A stretch of 64,000 nucleotides of DNA from contig OY757010.1 in NCBI GenBank assembly GCA_963580285.1, forward strand, positions 60,782,406-60,846,405, in the 5' to 3' direction. Position numbers and translations under genes: made by a program. The DNA is from Lucinisca nassula. Lineage: Eukaryota; Mollusca; Bivalvia; Lucinida; Lucinidae. Under the pieces are notes generated by a model, which did not search any database, was not told where the DNA came from, and was given only the letters and a program-made list of their open reading frames with translations. Positions within the stretch are counted from its first letter, which is position 1, and every line of letters starts with the position of its first letter. Of this stretch, positions 22,227 through 32,660 are shown piece after piece.

Positions 22227-23483
22227 TGTTTGTTTGATTTGAGTTTTAACGTCCCCGTCAACACTGTAAAGGTCATTTTGGAGACATTGCTTTCAATTTT
22301 GTGTGACTTTTACCCGACATGGAGATGAAATGACATCTCAAGCCCTGTTGCCCAACGAAACTAATAGGGTTTTTGTCGCGCCTGCTATTAGCATGGCGCG
22401 ATATATGCGCCCGGTTTTCCGTCCGTTTGTTTGTCCGTTTGTCCGTTCGTCAAGGCGTAAATATTTGCGACCACCCTAGCGTTCACCCTAAGGTTCAAGT
22501 TTATTTCTCAAGAACTATAAGAGTTTCATTAATGATACTTGGTACACACTTGTATCTGGGGATGGCAACTTAAATGCAAGCATCCATATTTGACCTTGAC
22601 CTACATTTTATGGTTCAATGACTTCGTAAAATATTGCGACCACCCTAGCGTTCACCCTTAGGTTCAAGTTTATATCTCAAGAAATATAAGAGCTTCATTA
22701 ATGATACTTGTTACAAACTTGTATCTGGAGATGGAAACTTTAATGCAAGCATCCCTATTTTACCTTGACCTACAGTTTATGGTTCACTGACTTTGTAAAA
22801 TATTGCGACCACCCTAGCGTTCACCCTGATGGTCAAGTTTATTTCTCAAGAACTATAAGAGCTCCATTAATGATATTTGGTAGAAACTTGAATCTGTGGA
22901 TTGCAACTTAAATTCAAGCATCCATATTTTGATGTTGACCTAAATTTTATGGTTCACTGACTTTGTAAATTATTGCGACCCCCCTAGCGTTCATCCAAAT
23001 GTTCAAGTTTATTTCTCAAGAACTATAAGAGCTTCATTAATGATACTTGGTACAAACTTGTATCTGGAGATGGAAACTTAAATGCAAGCATCCATATTTG
23101 ACCTTGGCCTACATTTTATGGATCACTGACCTTGTAAAATATTGCAACTACCCTAGCGTTCACCCTAATGGTTAAGTTCATTTCTCAAGAATTATTACAG
23201 CTTAATTAATGATACTTAGTACAAGCTTGCATTTAAGAATGGCAACTTTTATGCAAGCATCAATGTTTGACCTTGGCATAGATGTCATGGTTCACTGACT
23301 TTGCGCCCCCACAGGCGCGACATAGCCTTTGGCGGAATTCTTGTTAAGCATGGACGGTCCGACTCGCACCGCTTTGCCTGGGCAGGCTTAGATCTCTAAG
23401 CGGTTTACCAGTACTCGTGTGCGGTCAGTTTCAGCTCTGCTTGGAAGTCTATTTCTTCAAGCCCTGATGGGCGTGGGCAGTAC
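22227..23483 (-). mobile_element. S2 SINE copy split by a HINE-like element
   Basis: Reversed tail part 22227-22372 ends CTAATAGGGTTT; reversed head part resumes at 23346 with AAGCATGGACGGTCC. Intact S2 copies read through this point as AATAGGGTTTATAAGCATGG. Confidence 0.85.
22373..23345 (+). mobile_element. HINE-like element with 169 bp tandem units
   Basis: Head hairpin TTGTCGCGCCTGCTATTAGC/ATGGCGCGA, GTCY microsatellite (CCGTCCGTTTGTTTGTCC), five units of about 169 bp each starting near TTGCGACCACCCTAGCGTTC, subterminal CAGGCGCGACA complementary to the head, hairpin GCC-TTT-GGC and end ATTCTTGTT. It has no target duplication. Confidence 0.78.
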
Positions 23484-23484
23484 A

Positions 23485-23575
23485 AGAATAGTGTGGTTAG
23501 GTGAACAGACTGGCTGGAGTCTGCTGGACATAACTTAAGTAGTGACTGGGCTGTGCTGTTACCCTCCAAAACGAA
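23485..23575 (+). mobile_element. S1 SINE tail fragment
   Basis: GTGTGGTTAGGTGAACAGAC then TAAGTAGTGACTGGGCTGT: last part of an S1 copy. Confidence 0.5.
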
Positions 23576-24309
23576 GAAATCTAACACATTGTATGTGGGA
23601 AACAGTGCAGGCCCAGATCAGGGGTTTGGGTGGGGGGGGGGGGGGGGGTTGGGGAGGGGGGAAGGGTGGTGACCTTAAATTCCTATATCTAAATTTGTAA
23701 TTTTTGTGAGTCCTGAGACTCACTAAATAAAGAGTGAGTTTTTACAGAAAAATATGAGTATAAAACTGGGGACTCGCACCTAAAAAAATTTACTGATAAA
23801 TGGGCATGGCCAGATTAATTTATTCAGCAGGAAAAAGTTTGGATGCTACATAGAAATGATTTGGCTTTTTACCTATGTTTTTTTAGAGAGATAAAAACGA
23901 GAGATACTGAGTGTATCTAGTTGAGGAAAAGACACTTGATAATGTATTCAGTCGATACTTGACCTGATAGCAAAATGTCTTCGGAGACAATATGCAAATT
24001 GATTACTGGTTCAGAAATGTAAATGGACACTTTGAAGTCAAATATTTTATAGTACATTGTGACAAAGGTGACTGTCACTTGAAACAAGATCTCTTATTGT
24101 GCTTGATTTAAAACAGTTATCTTTTTCAATGTCAGATTTTAAAAATTCATAGGAAAAATGGTTAAATGCAGCCAAAAGCTGGCACACTCTTGGTACCATG
24201 AAAATACATGTTTGTTTGAGACAGCCATAGTTTGCAGCCATAGCTGTTGATGGCTTGCTAGAATTCTCTTAAAATTTTGGCAAATTTGTTTCATGATCCA
24301 GCAATGGAA
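23576..24309. other. Unassigned intron stretch with G-run
   Basis: G-rich run at 23632-23663; no gene or clear repeat in the rest. Confidence 0.4.
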
Positions 24310-24319
24310 TTGCAAATAG

Positions 24320-26198
24320 GCTGCGTCTCCTGACAACCGGTTGTCAGGAGCATTTTTGCTATGTAAAATGCCCCTGACAACCGGTTGTCAGGAGCATTTT
24401 TGGTGTCAAAAATGCTCCTGACAACCAGCAATATTTTTTCCAATAAAATCCTGCTACATTAGCATTATTTTGGTTACTTAACCCAGTAGTTTAACCTTTA
24501 GCATGCTGAATTAATTTTTTTATCGATACTCCGTCCCACTGAATTGTTTTTATCAAATACTACCATTTTCAGCAACTTTTAACACGCAAAAACCCGTATT
24601 TTTCTTGATTTCTCCACCATTCAAAGCATATGGAAAACGAAAGTAGCCTACTGTCACTCAGCTGACTGAGTCGAAAAATCGTTAAAAACACCCTTTCAGA
24701 GCGTATTTTGGGCTCGATTAGATCAAGTTCGTCAAAAAGTAGCGATTTCCTAAAAAAAATTGCATCCTTACCCAGAAAACCCGAAGAAAATCCATCCAAA
24801 AACATCGAAACGGCAAGTTTTTTTTTTCATCGATGCCCGGATGTTATTTGATACCGAAATGCCAAACCGCACCGAAAAACGAGAGTTCCTCCTTTTCTAT
24901 GAGTCGCACCAAGCACACCAGTCAATTTCGGTGCACGATTGCGCCTACAGCGTGGCGCCATTACATTTTCACGGGCGCACGAATGCGCCTACAGCATGCT
25001 AAAGGTTAAGTTTCTTGATACATGTTTAATATTTTTTTGTCTTCTTTGGTATTTTAACATAAACTGCTGGATTGAAAATAAAAGAGAGAAAAAAAACATA
25101 GATATTTGCAGAATTTAATGATTCATTTAATACTGAAAATAAATACCAAATAAATATAGGGGCACTTTTACTTGAGTGGTATGGAAAAAAACATGTCATA
25201 AGTTCCCTTTTAGAGATGTCAGATTATCACCCGAATTATCAATATATATCTTTCTTCATAGCAGCCAATATGTTTATCGGTCATTGTATTTCACAATTGT
25301 ATCTTATTCTGTGAAAGTAAACATTTGCTAATGATAATTTTCTATGTTTTTTCCACAACAGGATACATATATGTTGCAATATTAATTTGAATGAATACCC
25401 ACATCATTAACTACAGTGGAGAAGTACAGATCATGATTATCAACAAATAAGCCACATTCATGTAAACTTAATTACAGTACAAACATTGGCAAAACTGTTA
25501 ACTTAGGATCAAAGGATAATTTCTCCACCCTGATTTGGTAATTTATCTTCCGGTACATGTAAGTGAGATAATAGGCCAGAATTTGATTGATTCCATTCTT
25601 GGAATTTATTCCAAAAATGAAAAATTTCTGGAAAGGTAACTAAAATTCTGGAAAGCTAACTAAAATAATACTAATATCATAGGTTTTTATTGGAAAAATA
25701 TTGCTGGTTGTCAGGAGCGTTTTTGATAGCAAAAAGGCTCCTGACAACCGGTTAAGTGAGTATAATGAGTGAGTTAAGTGAGTGTCTATTAGACCAGAAT
25801 TTGATTGATTCCATTCTTGGAATTTATTCCAAAAATAAAACAGGAAGTGAAAATGCTCCTGACAACCGGTTAAGTGAATATAATAAGTAAGTTAAGTGAG
25901 TGTAAGTGAGATAAAAGGCCAGAATTTGATTGATTCCATTCTTGGAATTTATTCCAGCCAAGAATTTATTCCAAAAATTTAAAAAAAAATCTGAATAAAA
26001 AATACATGAATTAAGTTCTTTTGAATACTAAGAAATGACAAAAAAGCATTACACATGTATCAAGAACCATGAAATACTAAAATGGTAACTAAAATAATAC
26101 TGATATTATAGGTTTTTATTGGAAAAATATTGCTGGTTGTCAGGAGCATTTTTGATAGCAAAAATGCTCCTGACAACCGGTTGTCAGGAGACACTTCC
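24320..26198. mobile_element. 1.88 kb foldback element with 10 bp target duplication (MULE-like)
   Basis: Both ends carry GTCTCCTGACAACCGGTTGT then CAGGAGCATTTTTGCTAT, continuing as inverted repeats of about 110 bp to CCAATAAAA; the left end has one extra unit. TTGCAAATAG flanks it at 24310-24319 and 26199-26208. A 9-11 bp duplication with long inverted repeats resembles Mutator-like elements. The interior has PB4 and short repeats (GATTGATTCCATTCTTGGAA three times) but no transposase. Confidence 0.7.
24490..25009. mobile_element. PB4 element (TTAA-flanked, 520 bp)
   Basis: Ends TTTAACCTTTAGCATGCTGA and CAGCATGCTAAAGGTTAA are inverted repeats with TTAA. Overlapping frames of 78-80 codons on both strands are not credible genes. 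It sits inside the foldback element. Confidence 0.75.
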
Positions 26199-26215
26199 TT
26201 GCAAATAGTCGAGAC

Positions 26216-26272
26216 ACTGATCAGACTGCTCCTTCAGGAGCAGTCTGATCAGGGTCTGCACTGTTTGCTTTG
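26216..26272. repeat. Hairpin cassette next to the foldback element
   Basis: GACACTGATCAGACTGCTCC TT GGAGCAGTCTGATCAGGGTC then TGCACTGTTTGC. The foldback element inserted in its left arm (TTGCAAATAG). Confidence 0.7.
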
Positions 26273-26489
26273 TGTACGTACATGTAGACTGCTTAGATTT
26301 TTTAAGCTGCAGCCCAGGAAAAGTGTTACAATTTAGATCATGCCTTAAAACCTAGCAGTTTCTCTGGGCTTTAGACAATCTTATTTCATCTCAGTGCGGA
26401 GTAAAAGTCCCACATCTCTCCAAAATGACCTAAATAGTGTTGACGGGTACATCAAACCTCAATACAACCAAACATAGCCAGAAAATGAA

Positions 26490-26600
26490 GAAGCCTCTGT
26501 GGTTTAGTGTGTAAACCACTGATTGTGGGTTTGATTCTGGGCTTCTCCAGATTAATCTTCAAACTGAGGTAGTCCATCCCTTATGAGGGACATGTTTTGC
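26490..26600 (+). mobile_element. S3 SINE fragment
   Basis: GAAGCCTCTGTGGTTTAGTG, GTGGGTTTGATTCTGGGCTT and CTCCAGATTAATC; truncated tail. Confidence 0.6.
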
Positions 26601-26605
26601 TCATC

Positions 26606-27954
26606 TTAAACCCTAAGACACCGAGAAAAACTACATCTGAAAATTTTGTCTGCTTATGTCGTCTGCTGAATTTTTTTTTTTCAAACTTTTTATGCCCCCG
26701 AAATCGAGATTCAGAGGGGAGGAGGGGTGGGGGAGGGGGGGGGGGGGGCAAGTTTTTGGTCTGTCTGTCTATTTGTACATTTGTCTGTGTGTCTGTCTAC
26801 AAAAACCTTAACATTGGACATAACTTTTGAATGGTAATAGATAGAGCTTTCATATTTCTCAGGTGTATACCCTATCACAAGACCTTTCCAGTGGTACCAT
26901 AATTTTTGATCTCTTGACCTTGACCTACTTTTTTATTTTTAAATTTAACATTGGCCATAACTTTCGATTGATATGTGATTCAGCTTTCGTAATTCACATG
27001 TACATTCCTTGTCACAAGACCTTTCTAGTGGTACCATAATTTTTGACCTCATACCTTGACCTTGACATTTGACCTACTTTTTAAAAACTTTAACATTGGC
27101 CATAACTTTCGATTGGTAAGTGGTAGGGCTTTCATATTTCACATGTGCATTCCTTGTCACAAGACCTTTCTAATGGTACCATAATTTTTACCCCTTGATG
27201 TTGACCTTTACGTTTGACCTACTTTTTAAATACTTTAACATAGTCCATAACTTTCTATTGGTAAGTGATAGGGCAGTCCATAACTTTCTATTGATAAGTA
27301 ATAGGGCTTTAATATTTCACATATGCATTCTTTTTCACAAGACCTTTCTTGTGGTACCATAATTTTTGACCTCGTGACCTTGACCTTGACATTTGACCTA
27401 CTTTTTAAAAACTTTTACATTGGCCATTGTAACTTTCCATTGGTAAGTGGTATGGCTTTTATATTTCACATGTGCATTCCTTGTCACAAGACCTTTCTAG
27501 TGGTGCTATAATTTTTTACCTTTTGACCTTGACCTTGATGTTTGACCTAATTTTTAAGAACTTAAACATTGGCCATAACTTTTGATTCGAAAGTGATAGG
27601 GCTTTAATATTTCACATGTATATTCTATGTCACATGACCTTTCCAGCGATCCCATAATTTTTGACCTTGTGACCTTGACCTACTTTTTTAAGATTTGAAC
27701 ATTGGCCATACCTTTCGTTTGCTTAGTGATGCTGCTTTCATATTCAACATGTGCTGTCCGGGGGCATCAGTGTTTCACAAACACATCTTGTTAAAATATT
27801 TTTGCATACAGACAAACAGTGTGGGCCCAGATCAGACTGCTCCTACAGGAGCAGTCTGATCTGGGTCCACACTGTTTGCAAAAACTTACTTTTAAGGTAA
27901 CAGGCAGACTGCAAAGCAGATGACAATAGTCGTGATTGGCATTTTATGGGTTAA
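26606..27954. mobile_element. PB3 MITE split by a HINE-like element
   Basis: Starts TTAAACCCTAAGACACCGAG and ends GGCATTTTATGGGTTAA. The intact PB3 at 30896-31142 shows the uninterrupted order; here 1.1 kb is inserted between AAACTTTT and AAAATATTTTTGC. Hairpin cassette at 27818-27880. Confidence 0.82.
26691..27792 (+). mobile_element. HINE-like element with ~140 bp tandem units
   Basis: Head TATGCCCCCGAAATCGAGAT, G-run, microsatellite CTGTCTGTCTATTTGTAC, then seven units of 133-179 bp with TTAACATTGGCCATAACTTT and CACAAGACCTTTC. Tail CCGGGGGCAT pairs with the head, then hairpin GTGTTT-CAC-AAACAC and end ATCTTGTT. Both borders are fixed by the intact PB3 copy. Confidence 0.82.
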
Positions 27955-28837
27955 ACATTCGAAGAATGGGGGAAAGAATCTGTTCGGCAAGCTGCATAAT
28001 TTTCATTCTTTTATATGTAGATCTCTGAAAGAAAATAAGGCATAGATATTTTTGAAAGAGTCGCAGATTTATTAACACAATTTTCCCGTAAACCTTCAAG
28101 TTCTAAATCACACTAGCAGACAAGACAGGATTTTCAAAGTATTGGGGGTAGGTGGGGGTGTGGAACAAGGCTTGATGCCGGGCAGACATTTCACATGTAA
28201 GCTGTTTTTTAATCTGAAAAATAAGGAAAAAAAAAATAGATTGTTGTCTGCTCCAGAAATTTCCGTTGCACTTGAAGGGTTTAACAAGTACATATAGAGA
28301 GTATTTTAAAAAAAAGTAGACTGTTTTATGAATTTGTGAGGGTCACTGCCTCAATAATAAAATGCTTCAAAGTAGTGTTCCTAAGGCTGATGTGAAATAA
28401 TTCTTTGGTTGTCTGGACTTGTGTACCTGTGATAGGGAAGATATAAGCTCCATGTAACTGACTGTTGATTGATTTTCTCTGAGTGTAAGCTGGGAAAATG
28501 GTCCTCTTTGCAGACTAGACTGGTTTGTTTATTGTTACCCTTAAATTCCTGTATTTTATGGAAAAAGTTCAAACCCTGATCAGACGCATTCTGCAGCACC
28601 TGATCTTTTGCCTATAACCCAACATATGAGGCCTGAGTCCAGATTTTACATATTACCATCTGTACACAACACTCTGAGCAATTATAAGAATAGTGCGGCT
28701 ATAAAAACCATTAACACTGGACTTGGCATAAATGCTTTTTGTGTGGTCAGATAGTCACACAGACCTTGGCAAACTAACTCTGATTCAGTCAGTAACTTTC
28801 AGTTGATTGATAAACAGTCAACCCCAGCCTCTAAGTT
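27955..28837. other. Unassigned intron stretch
   Basis: No gene supported. A worn hairpin cassette (CCTGATCAGACGCATTCTGC) is near 28576. Minus-strand frames of 61-72 codons show no domain. Confidence 0.4.
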
Positions 28838-28872
28838 CACCCTTATCCTGCTGTTCAGGACAACCATTAATA
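28838..28872. mobile_element. PB1 left-end fragment
   Basis: CACCCTTATCCTGCTGTTCA GGACAACC only; the rest is lost. Confidence 0.45.
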
Positions 28873-28927
28873 TGGACATGGTTCATATTCTGATATGATG
28901 ATAAGTATAGGTCCAAAGGTTTATCCA

Positions 28928-29208
28928 TAGCCCCCGCCCATCGGGGCTTAAATAGATGGGCTGCATGATGCTTCCACGCAGAGCTGAAACCGACCTGCAC
29001 AACTGCTTAGAGGATCTAAGCCTGCCGAGGCAATGGGGTGCGAGTTGGCCCGTTTATGCTTATAAACCCTATTGGTTTCATTTGGCGACAGGGCTTGAGA
29101 TGTCATTTCATCTCACTGTCGGGTAAAAGTCCCACAAAATTGGAAGCAACGTCTCCAAAACGACCTTTACAGTGTTGACGGGGACGTTAAACTTCAAATC
29201 AAACAAAC
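28928..29208 (+). mobile_element. S2 SINE copy with 13 bp target duplication
   Basis: AAAGGTTTATCCA lies at 28915-28927 and 29209-29221. The target is a HINE-like core unit (GATGATAAGTATAGGTCC). Confidence 0.9.
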
Positions 29209-29221
29209 AAAGGTTTATCCA

Positions 29222-29660
29222 GCAATATCCCTTGGATATAGTATTATGCACCCATAACCATGAACTCAAGGTCAAGGTCAAAGACTTAATAATTTCAGGG
29301 TAGGTTTGTAATTTAATTACCTGCCTTAATGGCCATAGCAGTGGTTGGTTGGTGGGTACATTTGTAGGTGAGAACAATTTGCAACACAAAAAATATTTTA
29401 TGAATGATAACAAAATTGTTTTCACAGACTTATATGATGACTTTAACAGTGCACATAAAAATAAGTGCTACTGTGCAGAAATGAATTCTGTCTGTATATA
29501 ACACTGAGTAAATTATAATAGGTTTTTACCTGACATTTATAAGTTAATAATGTTGAAATGATAAACAGTTTATGTCAGCCAGGTTAAAATGCCAGATATT
29601 TGATATTAGATTATAATGCTACATATACTGGTAGCTTTTATAGTGGAACTTCTGTATAAA
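29222..29660. other. Remainder of HINE-like core unit and unassigned intron
   Basis: 29222-29295 continues the core unit (CATGAACTCAAGGTCAAGGT). From there to 29660 I see nothing. Confidence 0.4.
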
Positions 29661-29664
29661 AAAA

Positions 29665-29785
29665 TTATTTTATGTATTCGGACAGACAGGCATGAGCAAA
29701 CTAGTGTAGACCCAGATGAGACACTGCATTCTAGATGCTGCAGAATACCGCATCTCACTAGGGTTTACACCGTTTGTTACTTGTC
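29665..29785. mobile_element. M10/M15-type fragment with hairpin cassette
   Basis: ATTCGGACAGACAGGCATGA then GTGTAGACCCAGATGAGACA and the return arm ATCTCACTAGGGTTTACACC. Confidence 0.6.
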
Positions 29786-29791
29786 AAGCTT

Positions 29792-30093
29792 TGCCCCCGC
29801 CCATAGGGGCTTGAAGAAATATATGGGCTGCATGATGCTTCCACGCAGAGCTGAATCCGGCCTGCACACTAGTACTGGTAAACCACTTAGAGGATCTAAG
29901 CCTGTCCAGAAAACCCGGTGCGAGGCGGACCGTCCATGCTAATAAACCCTTGGTTTCATTGGGCGACAGGGCTTGAGATGTCATTTCATCTCAATGTCGG
30001 GTAAAAGTCCCACAAAATTGGAAGCACCGTCTCCAAAATGACCTTTTGCAGTGTTGACGGGGATGTTAAACCTCAATTCAAACAAAACAAAAT
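29792..30093 (+). mobile_element. S2 SINE copy
   Basis: Full length: GCCCCCGCCCATAGGGGCTT to GGGGATGTTAAACCTCAATT. Confidence 0.87.
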
Positions 30094-30103
30094 AAGGGAC
30101 ATA

Positions 30104-30260
30104 TTTTTATGCTCCTACCATTCGAAGAATGTGGGAATTTCGAATGGTGGAAGGGCATATAGCGTTGCCTCTGTCTGTTCATTTGTTCATCCGTCTCTCA
30201 GTCTGAAACTTAAACATATTCGGGCAGGGGCATCCGTGTCCTTTGGATATATTTCTAGTT
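30104..30260 (+). mobile_element. HINE-like element, minimal
   Basis: Head TTTTTATGCTCCTACCATTC with hairpin ACCATTCGAAG/CGAATGGT, microsatellite-like CTGTCTGTTCATTTGTTC, tail GGGGCATCCGTGTCCTTTGG and end TTCTAGTT. Only 157 bp, no tandem core. Confidence 0.6.
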
Positions 30261-30402
30261 CACGTTTGTCTTAATAAGATATAGTGTATTTCTCTCAGTG
30301 AGTATACCCACATCATACACCTAAACATGTTTACAACACTATTCATTACAAGATAGTTTTTGATGTAACACAGGATCCCAAAAATGTGTAGATTATATAG
30401 AA

Positions 30403-30633
30403 ATATTTTTCTATGGCCATTAAAATGGTCATTGTCATTTTTCTATGGCCATTAAAATGGTTATTGTCATTTTTCTATGGCCATTAAAATGGTTATTGTC
30501 ATTTTTCTATGACCATTAAAATGGTCCTTGTCATTTTTCTATGGCCATTAAAATGGTCCTTGTCATTTTTCTATGGCCATCAAAATGGTCCTTGTCATTT
30601 TTCTATGGCCATTAAAATGGTCATTGTCATGCC
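30403..30633. repeat. 32 bp tandem repeat, seven copies
   Basis: Unit TTTTTCTATGGCCATTAAAA TGGTCATTGTCA with exact 32 bp spacing from 30411 to 30603. GGCCATTAAAATGGTC inside each unit is a near palindrome. Confidence 0.93.
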
Positions 30634-30697
30634 TGCTTTAAGCATGGCCTGATATAGGAGTTGTTCAGTGTCAGGGTTTACCTTCATGCACCTTTTC

Positions 30698-30875
30698 TTA
30701 ACCCATTTTGTACTGAATGGAAAATTGGAAATTGGGATCGGTGTAAGAATGAGATATTTTTGGAATGGCTGAACTTTCTGCAAACAGCAGGAGCAAAGGT
30801 CTGCAGCATCTTAGCTTGGGGCCTGCTTGGTTTGCCAGTGTCCCATTTTGGGATTTCCTGCATAAAATGGGTTAA
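30698..30875. mobile_element. PB2 MITE, diverged
   Basis: TTAACCCATTTTGTACTGAA and CATAAAATGGGTTAA, TTAA both sides; cassette worn (GCAAACAGCAGGAGCAAAGG). Confidence 0.68.
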
Positions 30876-30895
30876 CAAATGTCCTGTGAGATAGA

Positions 30896-31142
30896 TTAAC
30901 CCTTAAGACGCAGAGAAAAAATAAATCTGAAAATGTTGTCTGCTTATGTTGTCTGCTGAATCTTTTTGCAAACTTTTAAAAAAATATTTTTGCATACAGG
31001 AAAACAGTGTGGACCCAGATCAGACTGCTCCTAGAGGAGCAGTCTGATCTGGGTCCACAATGTTTGCAAAAACTAATTTTAAAGTACTTGACAGACGACA
31101 AAGCAGATGACAATTGTCGTAATTCGCATTTTATGGGATTAT
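30896..31142. mobile_element. PB3 MITE, intact
   Basis: TTAACCCTTAAGACGCAGAG to CGCATTTTATGGGATTA, hairpin cassette 31003-31070 (GACTGCTCCT/AGGAGCAGTC). It serves as the empty site for the HINE-like insertion at 26691. Confidence 0.78.
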
Positions 31143-31293
31143 AGATAGATATCCAGGCACCAGATTCCTTCATATTTCTTGAAACATGGGAAGTTTAACC
31201 TGAAATTTTCCTGAATCTGGCAGGAAAGGTATAAAAAATACATTTTGTAATAGAATATAATTTTGAAATTTTATGATATGATTTATTTTTCAG

Positions 31294-31424
31294 GAATGGG
31301 TAACAGCCACAGACATCCGAATTGTCCTGACTCGAATGAACACATTTGGAGACGAAATCTTCGGTGACCCCAGAGTACTTCGATCATACTTCTATGCTAT
31401 AGATGATTTAGCTGTTGGAGCAAG
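31294..31424 (+). CDS. LAMC1: Laminin gamma exon: C-terminal end of LN domain
   Basis: The exon starts after ttttcag and reads EWVTATDIR, then [11 protein letters not shown] and [15 protein letters not shown], and the donor AG|gtatgg leaves two bases of an Arg codon. This is the characteristic close of a laminin gamma LN domain, just before the first LE cysteine. The 131 nt carry 43 codons plus two bases, and the next exon supplies G to make AGG. The intron before it is about 27 kb, the longest in the window and full of nested repeats. A TTAA-type MITE (PB2) begins 14 nt after the donor. Confidence 0.95.
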
Positions 31425-31438
31425 GTATGGGGGATACT

Positions 31439-31667
31439 TTAACCCTTTTAGTACCAAATGGAATCTTCCTCCTTATATACAGCAGGAGTCCATTTCAAAA
31501 TTTAGGGGTGTCAGGTTGTGTTTTCATCAAAATTTATGTGGAAAATGACTGAACTTTTAGCAAACTGTGGAGGCCCTGATCAAATGCCGCGTTCTGCGGG
31601 GTCTGATCTGGGCCTGCACTGTTTGCCAAGGTACCTGTTTTGGGGTTTCTGGTACAAAATGGGTTAA
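31439..31667. mobile_element. PB2 MITE 14 nt after a laminin donor
   Basis: TTAACCCTTTTAGTACCAAA to GGTACAAAATGGGTTAA; cassette 31557-31625. Its right TTAA is also the left TTAA of the next PB1. Confidence 0.82.
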
Positions 31668-31886
31668 CCCTTATCCTGCTGAATAATTTTATTAGCCACA
31701 CCCATTAATAACTATCAACCAATCAGATTACATGATATTATGTTTTCATTCAAATTCACAAACTGGATGACAGTGTAGATCCTGATTAGATAGCTTCTGA
31801 AGAAGCCATCTGATCAAGCCATCTGATCTGGATCTACACTGTTTGCAAATGTAGGGGGTTGTCGTGATCAGCAGGATGAAGGTTAA
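31664..31886. mobile_element. PB1 MITE sharing TTAA with PB2
   Basis: TTAACCCTTATCCTGCTGAA to CAGCAGGATGAAGGTTAA. The cassette has a duplicated return arm (GAAGCCATCTGATCA then GCCATCTGATCTGG). Confidence 0.85.
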
Positions 31887-32098
31887 CTTAATTTCAGGTG
31901 TTTTCATTTGTTAACTAATTTGCACAGGACCTTTCACTAACAGTATATCTTGCCCATTTTAATATATGAAGCGACATGTCATGGTTTAAACCTTGTGCTT
32001 AAATGAAAATATTTGAATGGATTTCCCTTTATGGGAGGCACCTGATTCAAAATCCCTTGTCAGTGGTGTCTACTGTGACAGGTAAGACTGACATGGAC

Positions 32099-32264
32099 GT
32101 AAGAAGCCTCCGTGGTGCAGTGGTTACGCTACTCGCCTTGTAAACCAGGGATCGCAGGATCGATCCCGGGCTTCTCCAGACTTTCGGATGAGTCTTTAAA
32201 CCGAGGTCCCGTCTCCGTATGACTTTAGCTGTTGGTGGGACGTAAAACTAAAACTCACTCACTC
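32099..32264 (+). mobile_element. S3 SINE with 12 bp target duplication
   Basis: Head CCTCCGTGGTGCAGTGGTTA, B box AGGATCGATCCCGGGC, CTTCTCCAGACTTTCGGATG, tail GGTGGGACGTAAAACTAAAA. ACTGACATGGAC flanks it at 32087-32098 and 32265-32276. Confidence 0.88.
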
Positions 32265-32344
32265 ACTGACATGGACATCAGCATTATACTGGTAACTTCC
32301 ATTGTATGCAGTCCAGCAGCAATGGCTCAACGCTTTTGGCGCCG

Positions 32345-32554
32345 TTAACCCTTATCCCACTTAACATGACCTTAGAAAAAAGCAAACAGTGTAGATCCAG
32401 ATCAGATGACTTCTTCCTGGCTCCGGAAGAAGCCATCTGATCAAGATCTATAATGTTAGTTGTTCAGTCTGTAAATTTTATATCAAATGATTTGATTGGT
32501 CGCTAGTCAGAAATGGATGTGGCAAATAAATCAATTCAGCAGGATAAGGGTTAA
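32345..32554. mobile_element. PB1 MITE
   Basis: TTAACCCTTATCCCACTTAA to CAGCAGGATAAGGGTTAA, cassette with longer centre TTCTTCCTGGCTCCGGAAGA. Confidence 0.82.
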
Positions 32555-32660
32555 AATTTGTTTGAGACTAGAGGAAGTTTGAGCCACTGAGGGTTAATGA
32601 CAAAGTGCCAGGTAAGGAGGCCTAATAAAGATACCGTCATGATTTTCTTAAAAAGATAAC

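Noticed and set aside
24569..25002. Overlapping frames of 78 and 80 codons on both strands
   Set aside because: Both lie inside the PB4 element, have no known domain and no conserved start context.
30403..30633. Regular 32 bp repeats looked at as a CRISPR array
   Set aside because: Repeats are head to tail without unique spacers, and the window is clearly an intron-rich animal genome.
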